From contig OZ024821.1 of NCBI GenBank assembly GCA_964016985.1, positions 127,426,555 through 127,490,554 on the forward strand: a stretch of DNA of 64,000 bases. Reading direction: 5' to 3'. This DNA comes from Anodontia alba (Eukaryota > Mollusca > Bivalvia > Lucinida > Lucinidae). Shown here one piece after another: positions 11,351-21,384 of the stretch. The notes under the pieces are model-generated. The model was not told where the DNA came from. It saw only the letters and a list, made by a program, of their open reading frames with translations, and did not search any database. A program made the position numbers and the translations under genes. Within the stretch, counting starts at the first letter, position 1, and each line of letters begins with the position of its first letter.

Positions 11351-11436
11351 AGTCTGTTGGTCAGTCGACTTGTATTCCAAAATATATTCCTTAAAATATT
11401 CCGTATCCAAAATTGGATTTTGCAATATCCCTATTT

Positions 11437-11682
11437 AATTGGGCCGCGCCGAGCGAAAACATGTCATATGGGCATATGCGGACAGCGAAAGCCTAGATCA
11501 GCCTGCGCATCCGCGCAGTCTGATCATGGCCTTCGCTGTCCGCTAACAGAATCACTGGAAACCATAGAATGTATCAATGGAGAGCAAATGCCCGAATGAG
11601 GCTTTGCGCATGCGCGGAATGACTCGGAATCTGCATTTAGCGCATGCTCGAAGACACCTTTTCGCTTGGCGCTGCCCAAATT
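11437..11682. mobile_element. TIR element carrying an E hairpin
   Basis: Ends AATTGGGCCGCGCCGAGCGA and, inverted, TCGCTTGGCGCTGCCCAAATT. The interior hairpin GCGGACAGCGAAAGCCTAGA is the family E motif. Confidence 0.7.
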
Positions 11683-11805
11683 CTAAATTTATATATATTT
11701 CTTATCTCTATTTGAATTCAAAATATCCTTGAATAAATAAAATAAATTTTCTATCCCGAAAACAAGTCGAATCAAGCCTCATTAAGATTTATCTCTCCAT
11801 GGGCC

Positions 11806-11950
11806 AATTCAGCAGACGACAAATCGCTGATATTTTTTCTTATTTTCTCCAGAAAACAGGCTTTGGCATTTAATGCAAATAAATTGCATGAAATTTCAAA
11901 GCCTATTTCTGGGGAAATAGGAAAAATATTTCAAAACATCACCTACTGTA
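11806..11950. mobile_element. Family C MITE
   Basis: CAGCAGACGACAAATC head; central hairpin reduced to TGCAAATAAATTGCATG. Confidence 0.65.
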
Positions 11951-12977
11951 ATGTTTCCCATCATTGTTTTTAAAAAGCGGAACCAATCATTTTTGACATA
12001 CATGTTTCTCTAGCTTAAGTCTCATCCCCAGCGGATTCAGAGGTGGTTGGGAGGGGGTTGGAGGAGGGGTTAAGTCGAATCCCCTTTGACTCAAAATTTC
12101 ATTTTAATGGGAAATTTTGAATAAATTTGGTATACCATATTTACCCTAAATATTCACACCCCTTACTTTTTGCCTTATACTTCTCATTAAGTCAATTTTA
12201 CTTTCTATGTATGTGTGTAAAATTGCCAAATGAGTGGCAAACAGTGTAGACCCTGATCAGACGCCGCGTTCTGTGGCGTATGATATGGGTGTATACTGTT
12301 CGATCAGGCCTGTATTTTTGTAAAGTATGGCAAGTTGATCAAATCTACAGCCCCAGGTCTGCATACAGAAGGGTGAAAGGCGAACAAACACACTGCATGC
12401 ATGGTTTTAGATCGAAGGGAGACGAACTTCGTAATAAATTGAAATATGGGATTTTCGGTTACTTCCACTAAACGAAACTGTAAACAGTAAAGTCTGAACA
12501 GTTCGGTTGTACATTCGTACTATCAGTTCAGGGTCATTTTTGTTCACAACGTCATTGTTGTTTACAACAAACGGCGAAGACCGTGAACAGACAAGAAGCA
12601 GGGTCTACACTGTTGCCACTCATCTACTTATTATTAGCCAAATCAGCGGATAGCTCGTTTTTATTTGTTTTGGAGTATTACGGTCCAGTAAATACTTTTA
12701 AGGTCATGTCGAGCCAGTCAGTTAATCTGCTCACTTTTTCCCCAGCAAGCTTAGTTCTCCAAGAGGTTAATCAGTAATTCAAGCACAGGCTTTCGCCGGT
12801 AACTGACAACTGTCTTTCTTGAAATCAACAGATAGTTAAATGGACTTGTTCAAAGTTTAGAACAAATATGGTAAGGCGTTGTGCTGTCTTAAATAGTAAT
12901 TATGGTAGTCATGCGTTGAAACGACATGGTTGTTGTATGATTGCCTCGTGGGATTAGGCATAACTGACCATTAGATG

Positions 12978-12979
<2 letters not shown>
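11951..12979. other. Intergenic with fragmentary repeats
   Basis: It contains a D2 hairpin (12237-12301) and AAATTTGGTATACCATATTTACCCTAAATATTCA-type flanks that recur near 27450. No coding exon supported. Confidence 0.45.
12237..12301. repeat. D2 hairpin
   Basis: GGCAAACAGTGTAGACCCTG around GACGCCGCGTTCTGTGGCGT; right arm partly decayed. Confidence 0.65.

Positions 12980-13020
<41 letters not shown>
12980..13020. repeat. Poly-A tract
   Basis: About 41 consecutive A residues with no clear SINE head in front. Confidence 0.9.
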
Positions 13021-13023
<3 letters not shown>

Positions 13024-13032
13024 GGAGGGCTC

Positions 13033-13245
13033 TTAATCTTTAGCACTCTCAGGGCAAATTCAGCTGACGACAAATTAATGATGTATCTTTTTTATTTTCC
13101 CAGAAAATAGGCTTCGACATTCCATGCAAATAGTCTCCTCGGGAGACAATTTTCATGGAATGTCAAAGCTTATTTTCTGAGCAAAAAAAGAAAAATATTC
13201 AAAATGTTGTCTGCTGAAATTTCTACCCAAGATGCAGAGCGTTAA
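13033..13245. mobile_element. Family C MITE
   Basis: TTAATCTTTAGCACTCTCAG head; hairpin ATGCAAATAGTCTCCTCGGG / GGAGACAATTTTCATGG; GTTGTCTGCTGAAATT tail. Confidence 0.7.
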
Positions 13246-13262
13246 TAAGTCCTCTGATACTT

Positions 13263-13471
13263 AACCCTTGTCCTGCTGAATAAATTAAGATGCCACGCCC
13301 ACTTCTAATTTTCAGCCAATCAGGTTACTTGATCCAGATTGTTGCTATAAATTTGCATACTTAATGGCAAACAGTGCAGATCGAGATCAGTTGGCTTCTT
13401 CAGAAGCCAACTGATCTGGATCTACACTGTTTGTAAAACAGGGTATATCCGGGTTCAGCAGGACAAGGGTT
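13263..13471. mobile_element. Family B MITE
   Basis: AACCCTTGTCCTGCTGAA and TTCAGCAGGACAAGGGTT ends with the GTTGGCTTCTTCAGAAGCCAAC-type apex. It is a close relative of the copies at 14954 and 32530. Confidence 0.85.
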
Positions 13472-13800
13472 AAGAAAAAAGAGAAAGAGAACACAATATC
13501 ATTTGTTCACAAGTTAATTTAATGAAATATTTTATAATGTACTTTATAACTAACACAAATATGAACAAGCATACAATTATATAAAACACGTGAGTAGCAC
13601 ATATCATAGATTAGTAATGGTGTCCCAGAGTTTTGCGGTCGGGGGGTGGGGGAGAGACAGATGGGGTAGGGGGTTAGAGCCCAGAGGATACAGTTATTCT
13701 ATATGGAATGCGGGGCATAATCCACTCCTTTTGCTGCATTTTAAAAACCTCCGAAGAGAACCCTTCACTGCTGGATGAACAGAGAGAGTTTGTCGTCGAT
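13472..13800. other. Intergenic, nothing recognised
   Basis: No repeat family or coding exon identified; a G-rich patch lies at 13637-13680. Confidence 0.4.
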
Positions 13801-14237
13801 CATTACGAAAACACGCCTATTCAAATATATAGAAAACTTCACCTCCAAAAACTGAAAATTTCAGATTAAAAAACTCTGATATTTTTCATATTTCTGCTCA
13901 AAACATAGATTGTGGGTACTCATTAGAACCGCCTCTCAAAAACATAGATCGTGGGTACTCGTCAGAACCGCCTCTCAGAGGTGGTTCTAACGGGTACCCA
14001 CAATCTATGTTTTAGTGAGAGGTGGTTCTAACGAGTACCCACAATCTATGTCTCAGAGGCGGTTCTAACGAGTACCCACAATCTATGTTTTTGTGAGAGG
14101 CGGTTCTAACGAGTACCCACAATCTATGTTTTTGAGTAAAAATAAGAAAAATAATGTATACCCCTGTAAACCCCAGTTTTACTGTATAAACATGGGGTTT
14201 AAGGGGGTCAAAATTATAAAGGCATGTTTTCGTGATG
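13801..14237 (+). mobile_element. Family A element with expanded stem
   Basis: Ends are standard (CATTACGAAAACACG...CGTGATG). The central hairpin is expanded to two left arms (GATTGTGGGTACTC type) and four right arms (GGTTCTAACGAGTACCCACA type). This makes the copy about 437 bp. Confidence 0.85.
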
Positions 14238-14239
14238 GA

Positions 14240-14312
14240 TCTGAGCCAGAATCAAACCCGGCACCTTCAGCATGGCAATCAAACATTCAACCATCTCAGC
14301 TTCGGCACATCT
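14240..14312 (-). mobile_element. Possible tRNA-like SINE head
   Basis: On the minus strand GCTGAGATGGTTGAATG (box-A-like) and GGGTTTGATTCTGG (box-B-like) are spaced as in a tRNA gene. It abuts the A element. No clear SINE tail. Confidence 0.3.
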
Positions 14313-14776
14313 GTGGTTCTATGGGTAAAGTCTATAAACAGAAGGTTTTAGTCACATCATTTCTAATCAAATTACCTGAGTTCGCCAGGAAAAACAAAAA
14401 AAAAAACAAAAACAAATAGGCGTTACTACGTATGCGAACAGTGAAAACTTCAGATCAACTTGCGCATTGATATAGTCTGATTACGGCATATAGTATTCAT
14501 CTAGAGAAAGACTTGATAGAGAAATGTGAAGGCCCTGATCAGACTGCACAGATACATTCACTGATCTGCGCTTTCGCCTGTTTTATTTGCGTTAAGGTTC
14601 AGTTTCTATGACGAGGCTTAAATATTTCCAGGACAGAAAAAGAGGGGGTCATTCCAAACGCATGTCTGTATTATATAATACATGTATATTATGTTCGCAT
14701 CTGCCGTTGGTGATGTTTCTTTAGGGGAGTTTATACACTTTCAAGGAGACAACTCTGTCAGAATTGTATATTCCTT

Positions 14777-14861
14777 TTGAAAAAGGGTCCGCTCTTATTG
14801 GAAAGAATTTGCTCCTCATGGGAGCAAATTCTTTCCTTTAAGAGTAGACCCCTTTTCAGAA
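14777..14861. repeat. Family I hairpin
   Basis: GGAAAGAATTTGCTCC and GGAGCAAATTCTTTCC arms directly facing each other; AAAAGGGTCC/GGACCCCTTTT outer stem. Confidence 0.8.
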
Positions 14862-14953
14862 GGGGTTGAGTGTACAGTAAAGCAAACAAGAAAATCAAAA
14901 ATGTTGTCTCTCTGGTCAAAAAAGGCGGAAAATCAAGTGTATCCGTTCATTTT

Positions 14954-15163
14954 AACCCTTGTCCTGCTGAATAAATTAAGATGCCACGCCCTTTTCAAAT
15001 TTTCAGTCAATCAGATTACTTGATCCAGATTGTTGATATAAATTCACATACTGAATGACAAACAGTGCAGATCCAGATCAGTTGGCTTCTTAGAAGCCAA
15101 CTGATCTGGATCTACACTGTTTTGCAAAGGCAGGGCATATCCGGGTTCAGCAGGACAAGGGTT
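14954..15163. mobile_element. Family B MITE in the Hes 3' flank
   Basis: Intact TIRs and apex. The copy is shared with 32530-32739, so it inserted before the segmental duplication. Confidence 0.85.
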
Positions 15164-15192
15164 AAATATAACAGTCCATATCCCCGAAACAC

Positions 15193-16002
15193 CTACCACG
15201 GTCTCCACACACTTCCGCCATTAAACGAGTTGTCACTAGCAGATGATAAATTCAAGGAATGTGTGTTTTCTGGTCTTAATATGTCTAAGTAATCTGGCGA
15301 ATACTGTTCAATTTCTGGTCTTTTAACGTCTAAGTAATCTGGCGAATACTGTTCAGTTTCTGGTCTTTTTACGTCTAAATAATCTGGCGAATACTGTTTA
15401 GTTTCTGGTCTTTTTACATTCAAGTAGTCTGGCGAATACTGTTCAGTTTCTTGTCTTTTTACATTCAAGTAAACTGGCGAATATTGCTCGGTTTCTGGTT
15501 TTTTGACGTCTAAGTAATCTGGCGAATATCGTTTGTTTCTAATAGTAAGGAAAGATTCTGTTCCTAAACTGACGTCATTCCGTGTATGTTTCTTGCACTG
15601 GTCAGCTAACATAAGCATGTTTGCCTTAGTTCCGCTCTGGCCTTGTTGGATATGACTTGAAAACGAGGCTGTTGGAATTTGAATCTGAATTGGTTCCCGG
15701 ACTGGCTGAACGCGTGTGCATGTACTTGTATATGGAATGTTCAAATGTCTGTTATATTCCGTGGTACCAGTTACATCGCACTGGTTTGTAAGATGATTTT
15801 CTAGGTTTGTTTTCACTACATGGTTGACGGTGGTTGATTCTTCCATGAACTTGAGGGCTGTGCGTGCGCATGAAAGATACCCAGATTTATACTGCCGCTT
15901 CGTTGCCATGGAAACTTCGGCTTCCTCAAACTTAGTCAGTTTGAGGTAGCTTACAGTGAGTTCAAGTATATCAGCTTTGTCCATTCTTGATGTCTGTGCA
16001 GC
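15193..16002 (-). CDS. Hes-like bHLH-Orange repressor, exon 3 (helix 2, Orange, repeats, WRPW)
   Basis: Last exon of a Hairy/E(spl)-type transcriptional repressor. Minus-strand acceptor TTATTACAG ends at 16003. The exon opens AAQTSRMDKADILELTVSYL, the loop end and helix 2 of a bHLH domain. It continues with an Orange domain around QYKSGYLSCARTALKFMEES. A Ser/Thr/Gln-rich linker follows, then six 15-residue repeats (separate entry), and the exon ends VWRPW then TAG at 15193-15195. WRPW is the known Groucho/TLE recruitment peptide, so the predicted role is DNA-bound repression in the nucleus, typically downstream of Notch in this family. The three exons give 320 residues, within the usual Hes range. 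An AATAAA on the minus strand near 14584 is a possible but distant polyadenylation signal. Family assignment is firm; orthology to a particular Hes/Her gene is not claimed. Confidence 0.9.
   Translation of the reverse strand, partial: AAQTSRMDKADILELTVSYLKLTKFEEAEVSMATKRQYKSGYLSCARTALKFMEESTTVNHVVKTNLENHLTNQCDVTGTTEYNRHLNIPYTSTCTRVQPVREPIQIQIPTASFSSHIQQGQSGTKANMLMLADQCKKHTRNDVSLGTESFLTIRNKRYSPDYLDVKKPETEQYSPVYLNVKRQETEQYSPDYLNVKRPETKQYSPDYLDVKRPETEQYSPDYLDVKRPEIEQYSPDYLDILRPENTHSLNLSSASDNSFNGGSVWRPW
15259..15528 (-). repeat. Six in-frame 45-bp coding repeats in the Hes-like gene
   Basis: Each unit encodes a variant of YSPDYLDVKRPETEQ (15 residues). Six units run without interruption and keep the frame. 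Substitutions are mostly conservative (D/N, K/R, T/I), and the last unit ends RPENTH. Every unit keeps YSP and Y-L at fixed positions, giving regularly spaced tyrosines and a possible proline-directed Ser site. I know of no such repeat in standard Hes proteins. Confidence 0.9.
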
Positions 16003-16206
16003 CTGTAATAAATTTAATACATTTTAATGCATTAGCAAAGGTTCGCGGTTAAAAGGAATGGTTACTTTTTCTTATTCCTGCACCAAAACTGCCTTTTCAG
16101 GTGGGGCGGGGCAAATTATTTCCTTTTATAATAGACCCTTTTTCCAAAGGGTGGGGGCAAAACAATTTGACAGTTACCTCCCCCTGAAAGTGTATCCATT
16201 CACATT

Positions 16207-16448
16207 AACCCATTTATACTGAATGGAGTCATCTACCTCACATCTTTGGACATATCCATTCCCACTAGGACGGGTGTCTGCTTATTTTCTATTATTACCA
16301 TGTTTTATAGAAATTCCTATATTTAAGCAAAACAGTGAGGACCCTGATCAGATGCCTCGTTCTGTGGCGTCTGATCTGGATCTACGCTGTTTGCCAATGT
16401 CCCTTCAATGGAGTGCTATATGTTAAGTCTCTCTCCAATTTAATGGGT
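16207..16448. mobile_element. Family D MITE in Hes intron 2
   Basis: TIR AACCCATTTATACTGAATGG and TTAATGGGT; hairpin of the CAGTGAGGACCCTGATCAGA type. An I-like fragment precedes it at about 16108-16150. Confidence 0.7.
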
Positions 16449-17034
16449 GAACGCCCTTGGTAGATTGTCTACTGTATTGCTAACATATACTTTTGCTGTT
16501 CTTATATACATGTAAACTTTAGAATTCTTTTTTTATGAATGGAGTCTCATACTGGCATGAGATAAAAATCAAAGCACCAAAGGCACTGAAATGACAGATT
16601 TCGAGACCTTGCAAGATTTTTGGCAGAAGCCAATGCTGACGAGAGGTACGCCTTGATTGGCAGAAATTTAACTAGTAGCAACAAAGTGGCGTATTGACAT
16701 ATCATATGTTAATTAGTTACATTTTTTTAATATTTTCCTTATGCTAATGCATTCGTCACTTAAACTAGGTATTTTTCAGTCCTGACTTATTTTTTCATAT
16801 TTATCCAACACTTTATTCAAAATACAAGAGATAATGTGCTCTTTAAATCAAATAAATATGATTTTGACTTAATCCATTTGTAAATGTCGCAAAACTTGAG
16901 TATATGTGGCACTACGTTTTGTGCAGAAGCATGTTCAGTGGTGGTGAAAGCCACTAACACTGGAAAAGTTGATAGTAACGAAAAATGACAGAAGAAATCT
17001 GTCATTAATTAGATAATAATCTTTTCTTACTCAC
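16449..17034. other. Rest of Hes intron 2
   Basis: No repeat family recognised. The reverse-strand open frame at 16817-17005 has no motif and is not supported. Confidence 0.5.
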
Positions 17035-17133
17035 CCCACTCCGCTTCATGTAATCCAGCAGTAGTGTCCTTAACTGGGACAAGGACTTGTTCATCCGATC
17101 TCGTCGTCTCTTCTCTATTAATGGCTTCTTGAT
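17035..17133 (-). CDS. Hes-like gene, exon 2 (basic region and helix 1)
   Basis: A 99-bp, phase-0 exon with acceptor TTTCAG (17134 onward) and donor GTGAGT (17034-17029). It encodes 33 residues: IKKPLIEKRRRDRMNKSL, then a helix-1 sequence ending MKRSG. The basic region has the proline (KKPLIEKRRR) that marks the Hairy/E(spl) class and biases binding toward N-box or class C E-box sites. It joins exactly in frame with exon 1 (SLRK|IKKP) and exon 3 (KRSG|AAQTSRMDKADI). This rebuilds a complete bHLH with the loop split by intron 2, a common intron position in this family. The exon was located from splice signals and homology rather than length. Confidence 0.92.
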
Positions 17134-17224
17134 CTGAAACAAATAGGACAGTGTTTACTTCATTTTAATTTCATCAAGATTTTCAGCATGTGTGCATAGT
17201 TCAGAACAGCTTGCAGACTCTTGA

Positions 17225-17461
17225 CATCACGAAAACATGGCTATATAATGTTGACCCCCTTAAACCCCACTTTTATATAGTAAACTGGGGTTTACAGGGG
17301 AATACATTATTTTTCTTATTTCTGCTCAAAACATAGATTGTGGGTACTCACAATCTATGTTTTGTGCAGAAATATGAAAAATATCAGAATTTTTATCTGA
17401 AAATTTTCATTTTTTGGTGGTAAAATTTTCAATATAGTTGAATAGGCATGTTTTCATAATG
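17225..17461 (-). mobile_element. Family A element in Hes intron 1, apex lost
   Basis: Reverse copy CATCACGAAAACATGG to TTTTCATAATG. The GTTAGAACCGCC/GGCGGTTCTAAC tip of the central stem is deleted, leaving GATTGTGGGTACTCACAATC. Confidence 0.8.
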
Positions 17462-17698
17462 GTATTTCCCCTTGGTTTTGTATTAATTCAATTTAAATAT
17501 GATAAAAATGAATCCCTGCAATGGCATCACATATTCCGTTGCAGTCCATTAATTAGCAATTTAGTTAATTCATCCAAATCCAGTATTTGTGAAAAGTAAA
17601 TATCTATATCAGCCAGCGAAGACACACAGTCTGATAAGGATCTTCGCTTTAAATTGATATATTCTACATCCAATTTTTCTGTTAGCGAAAAGCGAAAA

Positions 17699-17913
17699 TA
17701 TGGTAGACTAGCTCCAGTCTCCAGTGACAAAATATTTATTCTTATAATCCTGGTTGATAAGCCATTAAAATAAAACCAAAATGATATCATGACTATAAAG
17801 GCTGGTCCATTGACCAGCCTTTATAGTCATGATATTATTTTGGTTTTATTTTACTGATAATCAAACAGGATTATTAGAATAAATATTTAGACACTGGAGA
17901 CTGGAGCCAGTCT
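17699..17913. repeat. Inverted repeat in Hes intron 1
   Basis: Arms of about 105 bp around 17805. Outer part ACTAGCTCCAGTCTCCAGTG against CACTGGAGACTGGAGCCAGT; inner part ATCATGACTATAAAGGCTGG against CCAGCCTTTATAGTCATGAT, with a five-base loop. Arms differ by a few small changes. Confidence 0.85.
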
Positions 17914-18272
17914 ATGTGGATGCGTAAGCTGACCTTGACCTTCGCTTTCTGCGTAAGCCCCCGAAGACACATATTCTCATGACGCTACTCCCTTTTACTT
18001 TTGAAACATATTCAAGTTTACAAAATGCATTTCAATGAATTATTGTGCGTTTCTGTGCGCAAGCTTGTATAGCGAGAGAAAGAAAAAAAACATCTCTTGG
18101 TATCCCGAAACCTGCGAACCGAATAGTCTAAATAAACTAAAGTTAAAAGTGACACAGTTCAGAATTCTGTTTCAAGTCATTCCGAAATCCCGTGATTTAA
18201 AAGAAATATCACGTTGAACAAAAATGAAATTTCATTCGCTTTTCAACAATGACGAAAACAACAACAGCAACA

Positions 18273-18333
18273 ATATTGGTAATAATAATAATAATAATAA
18301 TAATAGTAATAATAATAATAATTATTTTTATTA

Positions 18334-18394
<61 letters not shown>
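18273..18394. repeat. (AAT)n then (ATT)n microsatellite
   Basis: Two facing trinucleotide runs form a self-complementary tract in Hes intron 1. Long Asn or Tyr open frames across it are artefacts. Confidence 0.9.
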
Positions 18395-18497
18395 GTTGAT
18401 GTGACGATAGAAAAAGAAAGAAAAATCTGTTACTTGGATTTATTTTATAAATAATATTATAATAAATTAAAAGTACAATGCCAAATAAATTACTTAC

Positions 18498-18551
18498 TTT
18501 TCTTAAAGAAGCAGAATTATGCTTCATGCCCTTTTTCTGTATATCTGCCAT
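18498..18551 (-). CDS. Hes-like gene, exon 1 (start)
   Basis: Minus-strand ATG at 18551-18549 opens MADIQKKGMKHNSASLRK, 18 codons, followed by donor GTAAGT (18497-18492). Phase 0 matches the acceptor of exon 2, and the joined SLRKIKKPLIEKRRR reads straight into the basic region. Short N-termini of this kind before the basic region are usual in Hes/Her proteins. A run of about 20 T on the plus strand (18552-18571) is the poly-A part of the 5' UTR on the sense strand. An upstream start cannot be excluded, but the next bases are not coding-like. Confidence 0.82.
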
Positions 18552-18670
18552 CTTTTTTTTTTTTTTTTTTTATTTTAAATTTAATTCCAAGTTTTGATAA
18601 GACACAATGATAGTCCGTGACTTAACCTGAGACAGTTTTAGAACTTTCTGACATGACCATCACGGGACCA

Positions 18671-18683
18671 TGCATTTATATGG
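18671..18683 (-). promoter_or_regulatory. Possible TATA box of the Hes-like gene
   Basis: The minus strand reads CCATATAAATGCA about 120 bp upstream of the ATG. Position and sequence fit a core promoter, but no start-site evidence is available. Confidence 0.3.
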
Positions 18684-19136
18684 ATTTTTGATTGTCCTCG
18701 GCAGAAGTGTGGACATGTTTAACTTTCAATTGTTTTTCATTGTTATATGATCATATCCGATCATTACAGGTGATTGAATAATTTTAACAAGTTATCCGAT
18801 TGTTCCTTTAATCGATATCTTATTATCTATTATTCATAACGACTGAAATAATAGGTAACTCGTATTATTACCACGGAACATCGTTTGACCCGAGGTGTGA
18901 TAAGCGCGACATACAACGTGGACAGACAGACCGATAGCGGACGTTAATGTCAGTTTTAATTCAACTGGGTTAATTGTCTTATTCTGTTTGGAGACGATTC
19001 CACCCCCAGGTATCGTAAGTGTGACAAATTTAGGAACCACGACAGACAGACTGATCAATTGCCTTTTTGATGAAGACACTCGAAGAACATGTGAAATTAT
19101 GAATTATGATGTGAAAGTTCGCACATAGATTTTTTA
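18684..19136. other. Hes upstream region; start of a duplicated segment
   Basis: From about 19005 the sequence (AGGTATCGTAAGTGTGACAA and on) is repeated at about 20454, including the family C element that follows. One degenerate Su(H)-like match, CATGTGAA (near 19089), is too weak to call. Confidence 0.5.
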
Positions 19137-19350
19137 ATCTTTACCACTCTCTAGGAAAATCAGCAGACAACAAACTTATAAAAAAATTTTTTATTATTCC
19201 CAGAAAATAGGCTTTGACATTTTATGTAAATTGCCACCTTAGGAGACAAATTGAATGTCATTTCGAATCGTTTTTGTTTTTGTTTTTCTGAGAGAAAGAC
19301 GAAAAAAAATATCAATGTCGTCCGCTGAAATTTTAACCCAACGTGCTTGA
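19137..19350. mobile_element. Family C MITE
   Basis: TTAATCTTTACCACTCTCTAGG head, CAGCAGACAAC, decayed central hairpin, GTCGTCCGCTGAAATTTTAACC tail. Confidence 0.65.
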
Positions 19351-19476
19351 CAATGGAATAGACAAAGTCAGAAAACAAGTTACACGCATATATGATGGTT
19401 CACGGGTCCTGGGGTCCACTTTTATGCGGGTAGCGGGCTGAGTTGTTTCACTTTGTTTTATATTGATATTCACTTT

Positions 19477-19747
19477 CATCACGAAAACATGCCTATATAA
19501 TTTTGATTCCTTTCAACCCCACTTTTCTATAGTATAAATGGGTTTACAGGGGCATACATTATTTTTCTTATTTCTGCTCAAAAATATAGATTGTGGGTAC
19601 TCGTTAGAACCGCCGCGTCGAGGCGGTTCTAACGAGTACCACAATCTATGTTTTGAGCAGAAATATGAAGAATAATTTATATCTGAAATGTTTCGTTTTT
19701 GGTGGTAAAATTTTCAGTATATTTGAATAGGCATGTTTTCGTACATT
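19477..19747 (-). mobile_element. Family A fold-back element
   Basis: Reverse copy from CATCACGAAAACATG. The final TAATG has become TACATTG. Central hairpin GAACCGCCGCGTCGAGGCGG intact. Confidence 0.8.
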
Positions 19748-19933
19748 GTATCTATATTAATATCTATATATTATTGTTCAGCAGATTGCGGCCAGCACAG
19801 CTAGTCTGGGTCACTGTCCACTTTTCGCTAAGTCACTATCTGAATCTATTCTTCATATTTCTGTTAATTATTCACTTTCTACACAGCAAAACGTTCGAAA
19901 TATACTTATATTGTTGTTGTTGCTATTGTTAAG

Positions 19934-19961
19934 AAAAAAAGAAAGAAAGAAAGAAAGAAAG
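19934..19961. repeat. (GAAA)n microsatellite
   Basis: Short AAGAAAGAAAGAAAG run. Confidence 0.85.
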
Positions 19962-20191
19962 TTGTTGATTGGTAATTATACATGTGATAGAGATATTGTA
20001 TTTGTATATTTATATTGATCACAATGTCAAATGCCATCATGTATGATGTTTGATATCCTTTTGGAATTCTGAAATAAACTATATTCTATATCATTGCTTT
20101 GTAGTAAAATGTTATATGGCCCTTTTTCGAATAGTTTGGTGTGATATATATATATATGATATTGTATACCAGGATGAGATCCTAAGTAACC

Positions 20192-20433
20192 ATTAACACT
20201 TAGTATGCTATGAGCAAATTCAGCAGATGACAAATCGATATTTTCCTTTATTTTTTTATTTTTTATTTATTTATTTTCTTTTTTTTTTTACCCAAAAATA
20301 GGACTTGATATTTCATGCAAATTGTGTTAATTTGCATAAAATATAAAATGTCAAATCCTATTTTCTGGGAAAAAAATAAGAAATATTTCAAAATATTGTC
20401 TTCTGTAAATTTTATCCAGCATGCTAAGCGTTA
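20192..20433. mobile_element. Family C MITE
   Basis: TTAACACTTAGTATGCTATG head and CAGCATGCTAAGCGTTAA tail form the outer inverted ends; the interior is A/T-expanded. Confidence 0.7.
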
Positions 20434-20449
20434 AGGGATGATTCTTCCC

Positions 20450-20580
20450 CGAGGTATCGTAAGTGTGACAAACTTAGGAACCACGACAGACAGACAGATT
20501 AATTGCCTTTATGGCCAAGACACTTGAAGAACGCATACAATTATGAATTAGGATGAGAAAGTTTGCACACAGATTTTTTT
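20450..20580. repeat. Second copy of the 19005 segment
   Basis: GAGGTATCGTAAGTGTGACA, then GGAACCACGACAGACAG, then CACAGATTTTTTTTAATCTTTACC match 19005-19150 with scattered differences. Spacing between copies is about 1.45 kb. Confidence 0.8.
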
Positions 20581-20850
20581 TAATCTTTACCACTCTTTGG
20601 ACTTATTCCGTAGCCGACAAACTGATATTTTTCTTTTATTTGTTGCCAAAAAATAGGATGATATTTGTCTTGTTTTTATCAGAAAACTGATGATATTTGT
20701 CTTGTTTTTATCAGAAAAATAAAATTTGACATTACATAAAGAGACAATTTACATGAAGTGTTACATCCTATTTTCTGGGAAAAATCAGAAAAAAAAAAAA
20801 AATTCAAAATTTTGTCTGCTGAAATTATTACCCTGTATGCTAAACGTTAA
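20581..20850. mobile_element. Family C MITE, duplicated partner of 19137-19350
   Basis: It follows the duplicated segment as the first copy does. A 38-bp tandem repeat (GATGATATTTGTCTTGTTTT) has arisen inside. Confidence 0.65.
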
Positions 20851-21059
20851 ACTACATACGGTGGGACGAAAAGAACGAAAGAAAAATACAATAAGATCTA
20901 GTTTTACATTCAGTTGTCATTGATACATTTGTCTGCCTCCCTTTCCTCCCGCCCAGTCCCTGCCCCTGCCCCAACATACACATTGAAAATATGCTTCAAT
21001 ATATAAATTGATAAACCCCGTCTATTTCAATACATAAATTAATGTATACATACACGTAT

Positions 21060-21266
21060 GTTTAGCACTTACTATGCTATGGGCAAATTCAGCAGACGAC
21101 AAATTGATATTTTCCAAGAAAATAGGCTCTGACATTTCATGCAAATTGTCTCCTTAGGAGACAATTTGCATGGAAAGTCAATGCCTATTTTCTGAGGAAA
21201 AATAAGAAAAAAAAAATCAAAATGGCGTCCGCTGAATTTTTTACCCAGCATGCAAAGTGTTTCAAT
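21060..21266. mobile_element. Family C MITE, good copy
   Basis: CAGCAGACGACAAATTGATA; hairpin CATGCAAATTGTCTCCTTAG / AGGAGACAATTTGCATGG; GTCCGCTGAATTTTTTACCC; ends TTTAGCACTTACTATGC and GCATGCAAAGTGTTT. Confidence 0.75.
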
Positions 21267-21384
21267 GAAATTTACCGCATTGACGCTAAATATCGGGAAA
21301 ATTTAACTTTCTTACCATATTTGTTCTAAAATTTGAACCAGTTTATTTTATATCTGACGATATACCTAAAACCTTTGTATGAAT

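Larger units (their letters stand above)
14357..15207 (+). repeat. Hes 3' flank, one half of an inverted segmental duplication
   Basis: It matches 32483-33122 in inverse orientation from GGAGRCCGTGGTAGGTGTTT (the WRPW-stop end of the Hes gene) outward through a B element. The match continues to CTAATCAAATTACCTGAG. About 310 bp here (14548-14856, including an I hairpin) has no counterpart in the other copy. Confidence 0.8.

Noticed and set aside
18224..18551. Long Asn- and Tyr-rich open frames
   Set aside because: They arise from the (AAT)n/(ATT)n microsatellite. Only the first 18 codons on the minus strand (exon 1) are coding.
18684..19136. Su(H)/CSL sites in front of the Hes-like gene
   Set aside because: Only a loose single match (CATGTGAA) was found and no paired high-affinity sites. 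Chance level in AT-rich DNA.
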